Position numbers and translations under genes: made by a program. Positions 48,906 to 59,027 of a stretch of 64,000 nucleotides of DNA are shown here, piece by piece. The stretch is from Rusavskia elegans (Eukaryota; Ascomycota; Lecanoromycetes; Teloschistales; Teloschistaceae). Location of the stretch: positions 434,001 to 498,000 of the forward strand of contig SAUG01000016.1 of assembly GCA_011316305.1 (NCBI GenBank), written 5' to 3'. The notes beneath the pieces are model-generated. The model ran no database searches. It was not told where the DNA came from and worked only from the letters and a program-made list of their open reading frames with translations. Positions within the stretch are counted from its first letter, which is position 1, and every line of letters begins with the position of its first letter.

Positions 48906-50040
48906 CTATATCATCAATTTCCGTGCCACAGTGAATTGACAAGGAATCGTCGGCCGAACGCCAGGCCTCATCAACTCCTCCTGCACTTTGTCACACAGGT
49001 CTCGTACATCCTCTGCTTTCCAGTCCATATGCCGTGTCAACAGTCTCAGGCTCGCTGCTTCCAAGCCCTCAAGTGCGGCAATCAATGCCATCTTGCCAGC
49101 AAGCTTTTTCCGAGGATCATTTGACCAGGTGCCTAGAGGGATATCGAGCGTGCGAGATTTGGCAATGTTGAAGCCCGCGCCTTCCAGAAGCGCCTTCTTC
49201 ATGTGGTCGAGCCCCAGCGTGACGCCTGACTTTTCAGCAGCCGAGAGACACGCGCCGTTATAGATGCTGAGGTATGAATCGGAAATCGGTTCAGTCGTTG
49301 TAATGTTGCCAAAGTCAGCCACCTCGAGAATGCCGTTGGCTTGCAGATGCTTGTGCGCTTCCTTGTAGACTGCTGCCCAATCAGAGAAGGCACCGCTCAG
49401 CCCACGGAGGTGGATGAAGTCGAAAGGTTCGGTATAGGTCCATTCTTCCCGGGCATCGTCGATCTCGAAGAAGAGGTTCGGCGGTACGTCAGTCGGTTGG
49501 AAGCACGTGATATCGGTGGCAGTAACTTCAGCGGTGGGGAAGCGTTCAGCAACGGCAATAGCCCAGTCTCCAATTCCAGTGCCAACGTCAAGAATCCTCT
49601 TGGCACTCCTGGGAATATTCTGAAAAGATAATTGCCCGCTTAACACTGAGGTGAAGCATTGGTGTATTATTGCAAGACGTGTCTGCTCTTTCTCGTCGCA
49701 TGGCATGAAGTAGCTCTCGTTGGCGTATCCCCGGTCATTTTCTAGGACCTGTTCAAAGACGCTCCCGTTTAGGCTCAGTGACCCGGTTGAGCTTCTGCAT
49801 ACAATCAGCTTATCTGCAGATGGCATTCAGTGCTACAACATGTCGCCAACACCCAGGTCGAATGCCCCAACAAGCCGTGAGAGGGCTGTGATTTGCGGAC
49901 GCAGACACTTACTGGGACTTCTCGAGCGAATGGCGCTCTGAAGCAGGTGACTGTAGAGCGGCCGCTGATTGCTCATCTCCACCCTCGGTGTTATCCCCTG
50001 CTCCTGATGATGGGAGATCAAGCTGATTCGGTTGAGCCAT
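48906..50040 (-). CDS. SAM-dependent methyltransferase, LaeA-like (UMTA family)
   Basis: A soluble class I methyltransferase whose substrate is unknown. Two exons, complement(49913..50040) and complement(48906..49794), with a 118-nt intron, give 338 residues. Exon 1 supplies an acidic, Ser-rich N-terminus (MAQPNQLDLPSSGAGDN). Without it the frame would start at a weaker internal ATG (49826) inside the intron. The SAM-binding motif I is ILDVGTGIGDWAI near residues 110-122, followed by VTATDITCFQP and the late motif FDFIHLRGLSGAFSDW. The NDRGYANESYFMPCDEKEQTRL segment is typical of LaeA-like proteins in filamentous fungi. These are numerous and most are not the global regulator LaeA itself. No biosynthetic genes flank it. 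Confidence 0.87.
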
Positions 50041-51027
50041 TCAGTGCTCGAAGTGACAAAACATGCGGCGTCAACCGACAGAGAGGATCATGCATGCATC
50101 CAATAGGATATTGTCTGCTGACGGAAAGAGTATTGAGCCATAATTGGGTGGAAAAGCACGATAAATATTGAAAGGGGGTTCCCTATGAACAATCGTTGAT
50201 AGCATAGGACAGACATCTCAAACAGACATGTCTTGGGATCACGGAGTACATAGAATGAGTGAATGCAGGAGAGAAAAGACTGGCTTCTGGACAGAACGAA
50301 TCAACGAGGTCAAGGGAAGATGAGACACTTGAAGCTGGATCTAGACGACAGGATCGATATGCAGGTCGCATCTCCCAAGCGATTAATATTAAATTAGCAG
50401 TCCGTCTGCCGTTGCAAAAATGCCCAGCGGTGGGACAGCACGCCTGGCGTTGTGCCTTGCATTAGTTCCGGCTGTAGAAGCGTCCCTAGGGGTAATGGAG
50501 AGAGCAGCGGGGCGACAGTAGTAGTACCCAGTGGTATATCGCTTCGAGGTTCGTGAGTGCTACGTGAAAGTTGTCTACCGATACTTGCCAGCTGTCATTG
50601 CCGGCTGATGCGGTCGGTAGTACGCATCATACAACAAGCCGGGAGCAGACCACCCACCCTGCCTGCATCCTCCAGGGGCAAACAACTTCAGCTCGACGGG
50701 CGTAGGCAGGAAGAGGACTAGGAAAGTTGAAGATGGACCGTTGAGTTGTTTCCAGAAGCGCGCCTAGACCCTGTCCGATGCAATGTTTCAGACTGCAGTG
50801 TGCAGTGTCAGATTCGCCCTTATTCTTGTTGGAAGCCTTCAACTTCCCGACGGATTGGCCACTGGCCTCCGAATCCTTACCGTCCACGTTGTTGTGCCAT
50901 GCAGGAATCCCTCATACCCATACCAATTGCCTGGTCCTCGCTATGCACGGTACGATAACCACCCACTTCCGTCATGAATGCTATGACGACCATTGCCATG
51001 CGTAACATTCCATGGCATTCGAATCGA
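50041..51027. other. Intergenic region between the methyltransferase and glycyl-tRNA synthetase
   Basis: About 1 kb comprising the methyltransferase promoter and the 3' end of GRS1. Several overlapping frames of 60-90 codons occur, none recognisable. I see nothing else in it. Confidence 0.45.
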
Positions 51028-53184
51028 TCAATCCAGCTCCTGCTGTGTGAACTCGGGCAGCCCTTTCTGTACGTCCGCCCATGTTTTCTGGCCTTCGATA
51101 AGGCTCTGTATCGCTGTGCAAATCGTATCCTCATCCGACCGCACTTGTTTGGTGCTGTCCCGATCCCGGAGGGTATATGAATTATCGTTGACAGATTGGA
51201 AATCAACTGTGATGCCGAGTGGCGTCCCGAGCTCATCATTCCGTGAATACCGCTTGCCGATCGACGCCCCAGAGTCATCCACCCGATTAGAAATCCCCAG
51301 TCGCCGCAATTTCTGGCTCAATCGCTTCACGAGGGGTTTCAGGTCAGGGTGGCCGCCGGATAAGGGTACAAGCAGCACCTTAGTCGGCGCTATTGGAGGA
51401 GGAAAGGAGAGGACCTAGTCCGGTGTCAGTAAACATCGCAGCCCATAGAAACGCACGATACTTACACCGCGCTCTTCAGCTCCCTCCCGAGACCAGTAGA
51501 CATGTTCCATCAAGCTATACAGTATTCGACCAATACCAAACGCGGGTTCGATGACATTAGGGGTGTATTCTCTTGTGTGTTCGGTCCTTGTCCGCTTCTC
51601 TATCTTGATCAGATCCTTGTCAATCTCGACCTTGCCTGTTTCAATCCCAGGCACTTCCACTTCGATCTTGCCATTCATCTCAAGGTCCAACGATAGCTTC
51701 TCTCGAATTTCCTGATCGAGGCCCTCAATTGCTGCCTCCACCGTCTTCCCTTCCTTTTTGAACCTTGGTCCAAACTTCTTCTTATCAATATCGACCTGCC
51801 ATTCTTCGATTTTTAGTGGCTCACTTCTGGTCTCCCTGACATATAGCGGTGCGCCCGTCTTTTTGGTATGTACCGTAAGATCATAGGCGCTTCTGTCTGC
51901 ACAGCCAACACATTCAATCCAACCATAACTAGTAAGCAGCTCAGCATCCCAACAATCTGCTGCATAGTGAGCCATCTCATTTGCCATGTGCTGTCGAAAA
52001 CGCATTTTCTTGGCATCAGTCCCCAGTCTGAGAAGGAAGAGGTGAATCCTTGCAATGAAATAGCCCAGCGTTTCGCTATCAACGGTGCCAGATTTGACAG
52101 CTTCGCCGATTGTCATTTCCGTTGTGTCGGTGCTTCCAGAAAGCTGTACCTTTCGGTCTAGAAGGGCAAGCTTGACATCTGCTACTTCATCGAACCGTGG
52201 ATGTTTCTTCCCTCCCTCAGGATCGACGTAATGCTCAATCTCCGCCATAAGGAATTCGCGGACTCGGAGCAGACCAGCGCGCGGAGCAATTTCGTTACGG
52301 AACGATTTGCCAATGCAAGCGGACGCAAAAGGCATTGACTGCTGGTTGAACTCGAGCAGCTTTTGGAAAGTCAAAAACTGGCCTTGTGCCGTCTCTGGTC
52401 TCAGATAGCCGGCCAAATTACTGCTGGGACCGATGGAAGTCTGGAACATGAGATTGAACGCAACTGGGGGTTCGAGGTTGCCGCCTGTCGTTGGATTCGT
52501 GATGTTGTATTTCGTGATGAGCAAGCCGAGCTCTCCCCCATCATAATTGTCAATCTTGGCCAATATCTCTTCATACTCTTTGACGACTGAATCGTCGAGC
52601 TTGAGGGCTTTGATATCTTTGACTTTCTTTTTCCGCTTGGCCTCCTTCTCCTCGTCAACCTCGACCTTCTGACCACGAGCCTCCTTGTCACCTCTCAATC
52701 TTGACTCGAGTACCTCCTCGACCAGATGATCTGCTCTGAAGATCTCACCAGTTTTAGGGTCTTTGCACATCCAGTCCGCAAACTTGTCCACGTGCCCGCT
52801 TGTTTTTAGTACCTCATGCGGCGTCAGCATAGTGCAATCTACCTCCAGCATATCCTCCTCTAACACGAAGTGTTTCCGCCATGTCTCGATGATGTTTGCT
52901 TGCAATGAACAGCCAGGCGGGCCATAGTCGTAAAGTCCAGAGACACCACCGTAGACTTCGAAGGCAGGTGTGTAGAACATGCGGCGACGGAGCATTGAGT
53001 CTAAGACTTGCCGGTCCAGAGGCTGGCCAGTCTTAGTCGTGGAAGTAGCCATTGTAGGATGGAATTTCGTGGCCTGGAGTTTGTTTTGAGGAGCGGTAAC
53101 CGAAAAGTGTTTGTGTGAGGGAATTGCTCGACAGGGCGAGTAAATCTTTCGACAAAGGCGTACTCCTACGCTCAAATGGCGCAT
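51028..53184 (-). CDS. GRS1: Glycyl-tRNA synthetase, cytosolic and probably mitochondrial
   Basis: A class II synthetase that charges tRNA-Gly. Two exons, complement(51466..53184) and complement(51028..51414), with a 51-nt phase-0 intron, give 701 residues. Motifs include GGVSGLYDYGPPGC, LRPETAQGQF, motif 2 FRNEIAPRAGLLRVREF and motif 3 EPAFGIGRILYSLMEH. Exon 2 encodes the anticodon-binding domain (VLLVPLSGGHPDLKPLVKRL, GISNRVDDSGASIGKRYSRND). From the first ATG (53184) the N-terminus MRHLSVGVRLCRKIYSPCRAI looks like a mitochondrial targeting peptide. A second ATG at residue 45 (53052, MATSTTKTGQPLDRQ) would give the cytosolic enzyme. It diverges from RPF1 across 185 bases. Confidence 0.96.
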
Positions 53185-53369
53185 AGACTAATCTGACATG
53201 AGCTCTCCGGACTTGAACGTACGATCAATTGCTGATTCGAAAACCGGTCAAGATGTGACGCGATGTGGCCCTATCAATCGCTTTTTACAGCTAGTAAGAG
53301 CATGTGCTCTTTCTCCCCTCTAGCAAAAGAATTAGCATTGGTGTCTAATCTTTATGCAATCGTCTATCG
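53185..53369. promoter_or_regulatory. Bidirectional promoter between GRS1 and RPF1
   Basis: Only 185 bases separate the divergent start codons of a tRNA synthetase and a ribosome-assembly factor, so the two may share control elements and be co-expressed. No specific site is claimed. Confidence 0.5.
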
Positions 53370-54629
53370 ATGGCTTCAAAGAGATTCAAGCCGTCCGCCA
53401 AGTCCGGGCTGCCGTTCAAAACAGGCAATCGAGAGAAAAGACAAAAGCTCCATGTTTTCCGCAAAAAAACATTAGACAACACTAAACGTGATGAGCGCTT
53501 TCGCAGAAGGAGAGAGGAAGATAAAGATCCGAGCTTACGAGAGGAAAGGTTACGAAAGAATATACCCTTGACCCTTGAAAGAAAACGGGTCTGGGACGAT
53601 GTCGACCGCGATACTGGAGATGGCCTGGGTGTCAGCGTCGACGTCGAGCGTTTGAAGCGGCAGAAGATGGAGGAGGAAGCACAACCAAATGACGAAGTTG
53701 GAGGCGACCAAGAAGAGCAAGCAATTGGGTCCGGGGAGGATGATCACGACAGCATGATCGACTCAGCCAGCGATTCGGACGAGCCCACCACAGCACCAGT
53801 TGCTCCTTCCTCCCATCGAAAATCTGCTACAGAACGTGCAACGAGTCCGACTTATTCCTCCGCAAGCACAAATCTCGATCTCACGCTGTCCGCCCTCGCC
53901 GCTCGCTTTCCAACCCTCTTTTCCACCGAATCCCTTCCAGAACCCAAAACCCTCATCACCACATCCCTAAACTCCAATCTCCATAATGAAGCTCGCCTCC
54001 TCACCACTCTTTTCCCCAATAGCGTCTACATCCCCCGCTCCGCCCACCGCCACAGCCATAAATACTCCGTCCGCGAAATCGCCTCCTTCGCCAGTAACCG
54101 CTCCTACACCGCAGTCCTTATTCTTGAAGAAGACCAGAAGAAACCTACCGGCCTGACTTTCGTCCATCTGCCCAAGGGCCCAACATTCCATTTCAGCATT
54201 AGCAACTGGGTCGAAGGCCGACGACTACCGGGGCATGGAAATCCCACCCAGCACATGCCGGAGTTAATCCTGAACAACTTCCGCACGCCGCTCGGCCTCC
54301 TCACCGCACATCTCTTCCGCACGATGTTTCCTCCGCAACCGGAGCTGCAGGGCCGGCAAGTTGTGACGTTGCATAACCAACGGGATTACATCTTTCTGCG
54401 ACGGCATCGGTATGTCTTTCGCGAGAAGCGACAGACGGAGAAAAATGTGATTGGACCTGACGGGAAGGAAGTGAAGGGCGTGGAGGGAATAAGAGCGGGA
54501 TTGCAAGAATTGGGACCGCGATTCACGATGAAGTTGAGGCGGATCGATAGGGGGATCCAAAGGGGGAGTGGGCAGGAATGGGAGTGGAAAGGGAAGATGG
54601 AGAAACAGAGGACGAAGTTTCAGTTGTAG
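53370..54629 (+). CDS. RPF1: Ribosome production factor 1 (Brix domain)
   Basis: A nucleolar protein required for 60S subunit assembly and ITS processing. A single exon of 419 residues. The basic N-terminus (KRFKPSAKSGLPFKTGNREKR) is followed by ENIPLTLE-like KNIPLTLERKRVWDD, an Rpf1 signature. An acidic, Ser-rich linker (residues about 105-150) precedes the Brix domain from about 190 to 400: KTLITTSLNSNLHNEARLL, FPNSVYIPR, FVHLPKGPTFHFSISNW, LILNNFRTPLGLLTAHLF, DYIFLRRHRYVF and FTMKLRRIDRGI. Length and order agree with the family. Confidence 0.95.
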   Translation: MASKRFKPSAKSGLPFKTGNREKRQKLHVFRKKTLDNTKRDERFRRRREEDKDPSLREERLRKNIPLTLERKRVWDDVDRDTGDGLGVSVDVERLKRQKMEEEAQPNDEVGGDQEEQAIGSGEDDHDSMIDSASDSDEPTTAPVAPSSHRKSATERATSPTYSSASTNLDLTLSALAARFPTLFSTESLPEPKTLITTSLNSNLHNEARLLTTLFPNSVYIPRSAHRHSHKYSVREIASFASNRSYTAVLILEEDQKKPTGLTFVHLPKGPTFHFSISNWVEGRRLPGHGNPTQHMPELILNNFRTPLGLLTAHLFRTMFPPQPELQGRQVVTLHNQRDYIFLRRHRYVFREKRQTEKNVIGPDGKEVKGVEGIRAGLQELGPRFTMKLRRIDRGIQRGSGQEWEWKGKMEKQRTKFQL

Positions 54630-54870
54630 ATACTGCATGTGTGGACAGATAGCGGATTTGGCAATAGAAAGATCTTTGCTGCCCAAGTTGCTGTCCCAAT
54701 TGGTATCCTGTGTACAATGAGATGACCATCTTGCCATCCTGTCCTGTACGCTTTCCAGCCAGCCCAAACCAATAACAGAGTAGGGTATCCGAAAGAACCA
54801 ACCCAAAATCCCCCGTTATACCATACCCGTTACCTTCAACCCAATCATCCAAACCCTCCACCTATACATC

Positions 54871-55548
54871 TTACCTCTTCCTCCCCGCAACCCCCTGCAG
54901 CCTAACCTGCCTCAGTAATACCCCCACCAACGCCTCATCATGCCTATCCAAGTCCACCTTCCTCCTCCCAGCAGCCTCACCCTCCACGCTCTCATGCTTC
55001 CCCCCCTCCGGGTCCGCCCTATCACCCAGCCTACTTTCCCATATCTCCTCCCTCCTTCCCGCCTCAACATCACCCAGCGGCGACCTACCGCACTGCGCCA
55101 CCGGCGTCCTCGGCGCCTCCATCTGCCCCGCCCTCATCACCCCTCTCCGCTTCAACACCCGCAAAGGCATCACGGTCCGCTGCTTTCCCATCGTCTGCAC
55201 CACCTTCAAGTTCTCCCTTCTCATGCGCCGTGTCTGTTGCGTCTTGCGCACTCGATTCGTGCCGTCTACCTTGTTGAACCGGGATGCTGAAGGATCGCAT
55301 GATGGTCGCAACTCGATCGGACTCTGAAGCGTCGTGGGTGTGCGCGGTGGACGTGCGGATGGTAGCGGTCGGTGGTGGGTGCTGGCGATGAGGGCTTGGA
55401 GGGAGCGACAGGTTGATTGCAGGGCTGTTAAAGCTGGGGAGGCGGGTCGGGGTTCGAAGTCGAAGGGGGAGAGCGGCGGGGGGATTTGGAGGGGCTGGAG
55501 GTGTGGGAGGGTATGGTGATGGTTGGGGAGGGCGGAGGAGAGGAGCAT
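54871..55548 (-). CDS. Conserved-looking basic protein of unknown function
   Basis: An open frame of 225 residues on the minus strand, convergent with RPF1. Codons in the first half end in C or G far more often than not (for example CTC CTC TCC TCC GCC CTC CCC AAC), the bias of true genes in this window, whereas the opposing plus-strand frame reads as His/Arg/Pro-rich nonsense. The N-terminal 90 residues are Pro/Leu-rich. The middle is basic (NKVDGTNRVRKTQQTRRMRR), and the end is acidic then basic (VLLRQVRLQGVAGRKR). No family is recognised. Confidence 0.55.
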   Translation of the reverse strand: MLLSSALPNHHHTLPHLQPLQIPPPLSPFDFEPRPASPALTALQSTCRSLQALIASTHHRPLPSARPPRTPTTLQSPIELRPSCDPSASRFNKVDGTNRVRKTQQTRRMRRENLKVVQTMGKQRTVMPLRVLKRRGVMRAGQMEAPRTPVAQCGRSPLGDVEAGRREEIWESRLGDRADPEGGKHESVEGEAAGRRKVDLDRHDEALVGVLLRQVRLQGVAGRKR

Positions 55549-56787
55549 TGTTGTGGTTTTTGCAAATGCCGGGTGGCGATTGGGGTTTGCATGCGCCGGC
55601 TGGGATAGCGACCCTAATTTGGGATGTAACAGCTTAAAAGCAGCTGTGATGTAATCGCCTTGCTTATGCGATCCCGATAAAGGGATTTTGGATGCAGAAG
55701 AGACGCGTTGTGGTTACCATTTGTAGAGGAAAGAAGACAGCAAGTGCGGAGAAGTGTCAGGATGATGACTCTTCTCAAAAAGCGCCGAGATGAACGGACT
55801 CCTCAAACAGGGCGATGTAGCACGCTAGCGCACAGGCGATCAGGTACCGGATTTCAGACTTTAAATTAGCATCCAATAGCAAATTGCGGATGTTGTTAGA
55901 AAGAAGATGGACAGGGAATTGGAAGATCGGTGTTTGGTGGAGAGTTGTCAAGAGTGTCAAGATCTCGGTAAGATTTGTGGATTCTCGATTTGGAATTTGA
56001 GATAGTTCTAGGAACGTCACAAGCACAGTCGTCACAAGCACACAGTGTGGGAATAGAGTAATAGGGGCTTCCAACGTCCATCGATTGGTCGAAAGAAGAG
56101 CGAGGCCTACGTATGTACACGAATTCGTCCCTCGAAGTCTTTGTGACGCTCCATGCTCCGTGTTTTTACGATTATGACTCTGTCGATCGAAGCAGTCTTC
56201 CACCTTTGGTCACTAATAAGTAGACTCTCTACTCAGTGGTCAATGATGACAGCGGACGAGGGAGAGGACAGAAAGGTTTTCGACGCTCACGCCGTTCCAA
56301 CGCGTTCCTGACGCGTGCCTCGGCTGTTCGGTAATCTCTGTGAGGCGGAATTCGTTCCGCTAGAACCCAATTTAGCAGGGATAGTATAGACTAAGTACGA
56401 GCCAAGTACTAAGCTTCTACCATATCACTACTACCACGATCATTTGAAGACCTGCGAACATGGCATTTATGGTCGATGCGGAGACGACTCCGGGATACGC
56501 GATGGAGAACGGACCTCTGAGGTCACGTGCATTTCCTATTATGGCTAGCGTTGCCTATCTAGGCCTAGTGTTCACTCATTACGCGCATTATTTATTTACT
56601 CATAGATTTCCTCTTCTCCTGCTTCCCAGAATATACAATACATACTCGCTCCTGCACTGGAGCTCACATCATTTTTCAACTTGATGTGCGCTTGTAGCAG
56701 CTACATAGTGACATCAACGTGATCGGTGGAACGAGAACGCATATCAAGGTATCGACGAGGACAGCCCCCCATTACGACTGAAGCGGT
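55549..56787. other. Gene-poor region before the MITE
   Basis: About 1.2 kb with no convincing gene. A minus-strand frame of 142 codons (55775-56203) and a plus-strand frame of 74 codons (56460-56684) lack family features and C-ending codon bias. Confidence 0.45.
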
Positions 56788-56795
56788 TTAATGAC

Positions 56796-56841
56796 GGCTC
56801 TTTCTAACAGTGCCCCCCTACATGGCTGCGCGTGCCCCCCT
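56796..56841 (+). repeat. Left terminal inverted repeat of the MITE
   Basis: A 46-bp repeat, GC-rich, inverted copy at 57102-57147. It contains an internal near-duplication of GTGCCCCCCT. Confidence 0.9.
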
Positions 56842-57101
56842 TTGCGCCTAATCGGCCAATTAAACGGTATACAGCGTCGGACTTCGAAGTTCCGGGTCTA
56901 AATACGGGTTAAGTCTTACTTACGGCCTCGAAATTCTCTAAGGTCTCTGATTAACTGGTTTACTATATACTAGATCTCTATTTAAACGCAGCTAGAAAAG
57001 AGTATCGAGCTATTCTATCTTCGACCTTTACTCCTATATGAATTCGAATACTAAAAACGACTGGGAAGGGGTCGAAATTCCTTCTGAAACCTCGCCTGTG
57101 T

Positions 57102-57147
57102 AGGGGGGCACGCGCAGCCATGTAGGGGGGCACTGTTAGAGAGACCC
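57102..57147 (-). repeat. Right terminal inverted repeat of the MITE
   Basis: The reverse complement of the left repeat with two substitutions, adjacent to the right copy of the TTAATGAC target duplication. Confidence 0.9.
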
Positions 57148-57155
57148 TTAATGAC

Positions 57156-57677
57156 GAAAACCCATTCCACAATGGTGTGGATTAAGATGGCGTGGAAGTG
57201 CCACAATTATGCTGGGATCGGCTTCCGTCTTCAGCATGCTGCAAAAGGAGTAATGCCCAAGCAAGCTTCTCACGATCCTTCGCAGAATGCAATCGGAAGC
57301 ATCTCCTAGCCAATTGACATCGCGACAACGAAATCATTCGTCCAGTTCATCTGAATTTCATGGCTCTGCCTCGGAACATGCAATAAGTTAGGATCTCATA
57401 GGTCATGCTCGAGCCTGGTGATCTAGCAACCTGCATGTGCATGCTGCACCCCTTTTCTCCCCTCACCACCACACTGCAAAATCATGGAGACAACGTCGCT
57501 CCGATGCAGGCACAATGTGGAAGCTCGGCTTGGCCTAAGGATCTCCGCTTTCTCCCTTTTCCATGGGGATGCATGGTTGTGCTATGTATTGACCGCTATC
57601 TCCTGTGACTCTGCTCATTTTGCGGGCGAAGAGGAAGTCCTACGACGTACAACTTGACCATTATCAAGACGTCATAC
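57156..57677. other. Upstream region of the ATP-grasp gene
   Basis: These 520 bases lie between the MITE and the ATP-grasp start and are the expected promoter of that gene. No other gene is visible. Confidence 0.45.
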
Positions 57678-59027
57678 ATGATGCCTCAAATCATATTGGA
57701 TCACACGCTCCGCGAATTCTATTGTCAGGACGAGACAGAGGACTCGACCATAGTCGTCATCAACGCCTTACCGACGGCGGAAACCCAGATGACCAGAGGG
57801 ATCCCTTTAGACATCAGATATACCTATCAAAGTCCCAATATCCTGACCAGGGACCCTGATGTGCTTGCTAGACTGTCTTTGCAAGTTGGCCCTCAAAAAT
57901 CCGGTTTTATTGCCGGAGATATGCCAATGATCATCTTCGACCTTGACGATGCCGGACAAGCCCACCGAGACGAGGCATACCAAACCTACAGCCAGCTCAC
58001 CCCCGGACAGCGGCCACAACTCAGTTTCGTCGCCCAACCCAGCGACATCCAGCTGCCTGCGGGTGCGAGGATCGCCATTGCTAATCCCATGGATTGTTTG
58101 CTTTCCTTACCACACGCAGTGGACCCCAGCGTGCACTACGACCTATTGTCAAAGAAAAGTTTGGCACTTTCAAGTTTGCCAAGCCCCCCGTCCGAAGTCG
58201 TTGATACTGTGTTGCGACCCGGTATAGATTACGACGAGCCAACATTGGACGCGGAGATAGATCGCATGACCAAGACCGTCACTACTCGCGCCTGTCCCTT
58301 TGTTGTGAAGATGCCTCAGTCCTTAGCAGGCGAAGGAGTATTCTTGATCCGCGGCGACTCGGAGAAGCATCACGCGGTCGAAGTCCTCCAGCAAGAGCTG
58401 AGAAGATCGTTGGCAATCATGCGTCAGTCGGAAATGCAGACGCCCACCACCAGCATCATTTTGCAGAAGTTGATTCCGGGTGAGAGTGTGGCACTCGCTT
58501 TCTTCGTCACTAGAAGGGGACGTGCCATCTTCACTTCCTGCTGCCCGCAACTTGTCGATCCGCACGGTCACTGGGAAGGCGGCTACATCTCGTATAAACA
58601 GCAAGAACAATGCCAACGCCGGTACGCCCGGATCATCGAGCTGCTTGGCCAGTACATGCATAGCAAAGGCTACTACGGGCCGGCAGGTGCAGATGTCATT
58701 ACCGACCACGAGGGCGTGCAATTCGTCATTGACTTGAACGTTCGAGTGATTGGTTCGCATCCTCTGGGATTTCTCAAGAATCATTTCTCGGTTGAACGAG
58801 GCTTGCACGAGGCTGTTTTGTTGTTTCCTCTCTACTTGAACTGTAAGCGTGAGACATTCGAAGATCTCTTTCGGAGACAGCTTCACGACGGGGCTTTGGT
58901 AATCACAGGGTGGTGCCACGATAAAGAAGAAAAGACGAGCATCACAAGTATAATCTTGGCAGCGGAGGATGAGTCAAAGCTTCGCACGTTCATCGATGAG
59001 GTCAAAGTTTACCAAGTACAAGGCTAA
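57678..59027 (+). CDS. ATP-grasp domain ligase, probably specialised metabolism
   Basis: An ATP-dependent carboxylate-amine (or thiol) ligase of unknown substrate. A single exon of 449 residues from ATG 57678. The central nucleotide-binding segment near residues 205-220 is PFVVKMPQSLAGEGVFLI, with the ATP-contacting Lys and glycine-rich loop. SIILQKLIPGESVALAFFV is the hinge strand. Metal and phosphate contacts lie in GPAGADVITDHEGVQFVIDLNVR (about 333-357), with the usual acidic residue and Asn-x-Arg, followed by IGSHPLGFL. The N-terminal 190 residues have no named domain. The gene is open and undamaged, unlike the two genes downstream on the same strand. In fungi such stand-alone ATP-grasp proteins occur in small peptide or amide clusters, so an amide bond-forming role is inferred. 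Confidence 0.82.
   Translation: MMPQIILDHTLREFYCQDETEDSTIVVINALPTAETQMTRGIPLDIRYTYQSPNILTRDPDVLARLSLQVGPQKSGFIAGDMPMIIFDLDDAGQAHRDEAYQTYSQLTPGQRPQLSFVAQPSDIQLPAGARIAIANPMDCLLSLPHAVDPSVHYDLLSKKSLALSSLPSPPSEVVDTVLRPGIDYDEPTLDAEIDRMTKTVTTRACPFVVKMPQSLAGEGVFLIRGDSEKHHAVEVLQQELRRSLAIMRQSEMQTPTTSIILQKLIPGESVALAFFVTRRGRAIFTSCCPQLVDPHGHWEGGYISYKQQEQCQRRYARIIELLGQYMHSKGYYGPAGADVITDHEGVQFVIDLNVRVIGSHPLGFLKNHFSVERGLHEAVLLFPLYLNCKRETFEDLFRRQLHDGALVITGWCHDKEEKTSITSIILAAEDESKLRTFIDEVKVYQVQG

Larger units (their letters stand above)
56796..57147. mobile_element. MITE-like non-autonomous DNA transposon, 352 bp
   Basis: The element is bounded by 46-bp terminal inverted repeats, 56796-56841 and 57102-57147, which match at 44 of 46 positions (mismatches at positions 3 and 7). 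The repeats are GC-rich, with two runs of six C in each (CAGTGCCCCCCTACATGG). It is flanked by a perfect 8-bp direct duplication, TTAATGAC, at 56788-56795 and 57148-57155. An 8-bp target duplication is typical of the hAT superfamily. The interior is AT-rich and has no coding capacity, so movement would depend on a transposase encoded elsewhere. The near-perfect repeats suggest a fairly recent insertion. Confidence 0.88.

Noticed and set aside
48906..50040. LaeA-like methyltransferase as part of the right-hand cluster
   Set aside because: GRS1 and RPF1, both housekeeping genes, lie between them, and no biosynthetic gene is adjacent.
56806..57137. Reading the MITE ends at the inner CAGTG motif usual for hAT elements
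   Set aside because: No direct duplication flanks those positions, whereas TTAATGAC flanks the longer 46-bp repeats exactly.
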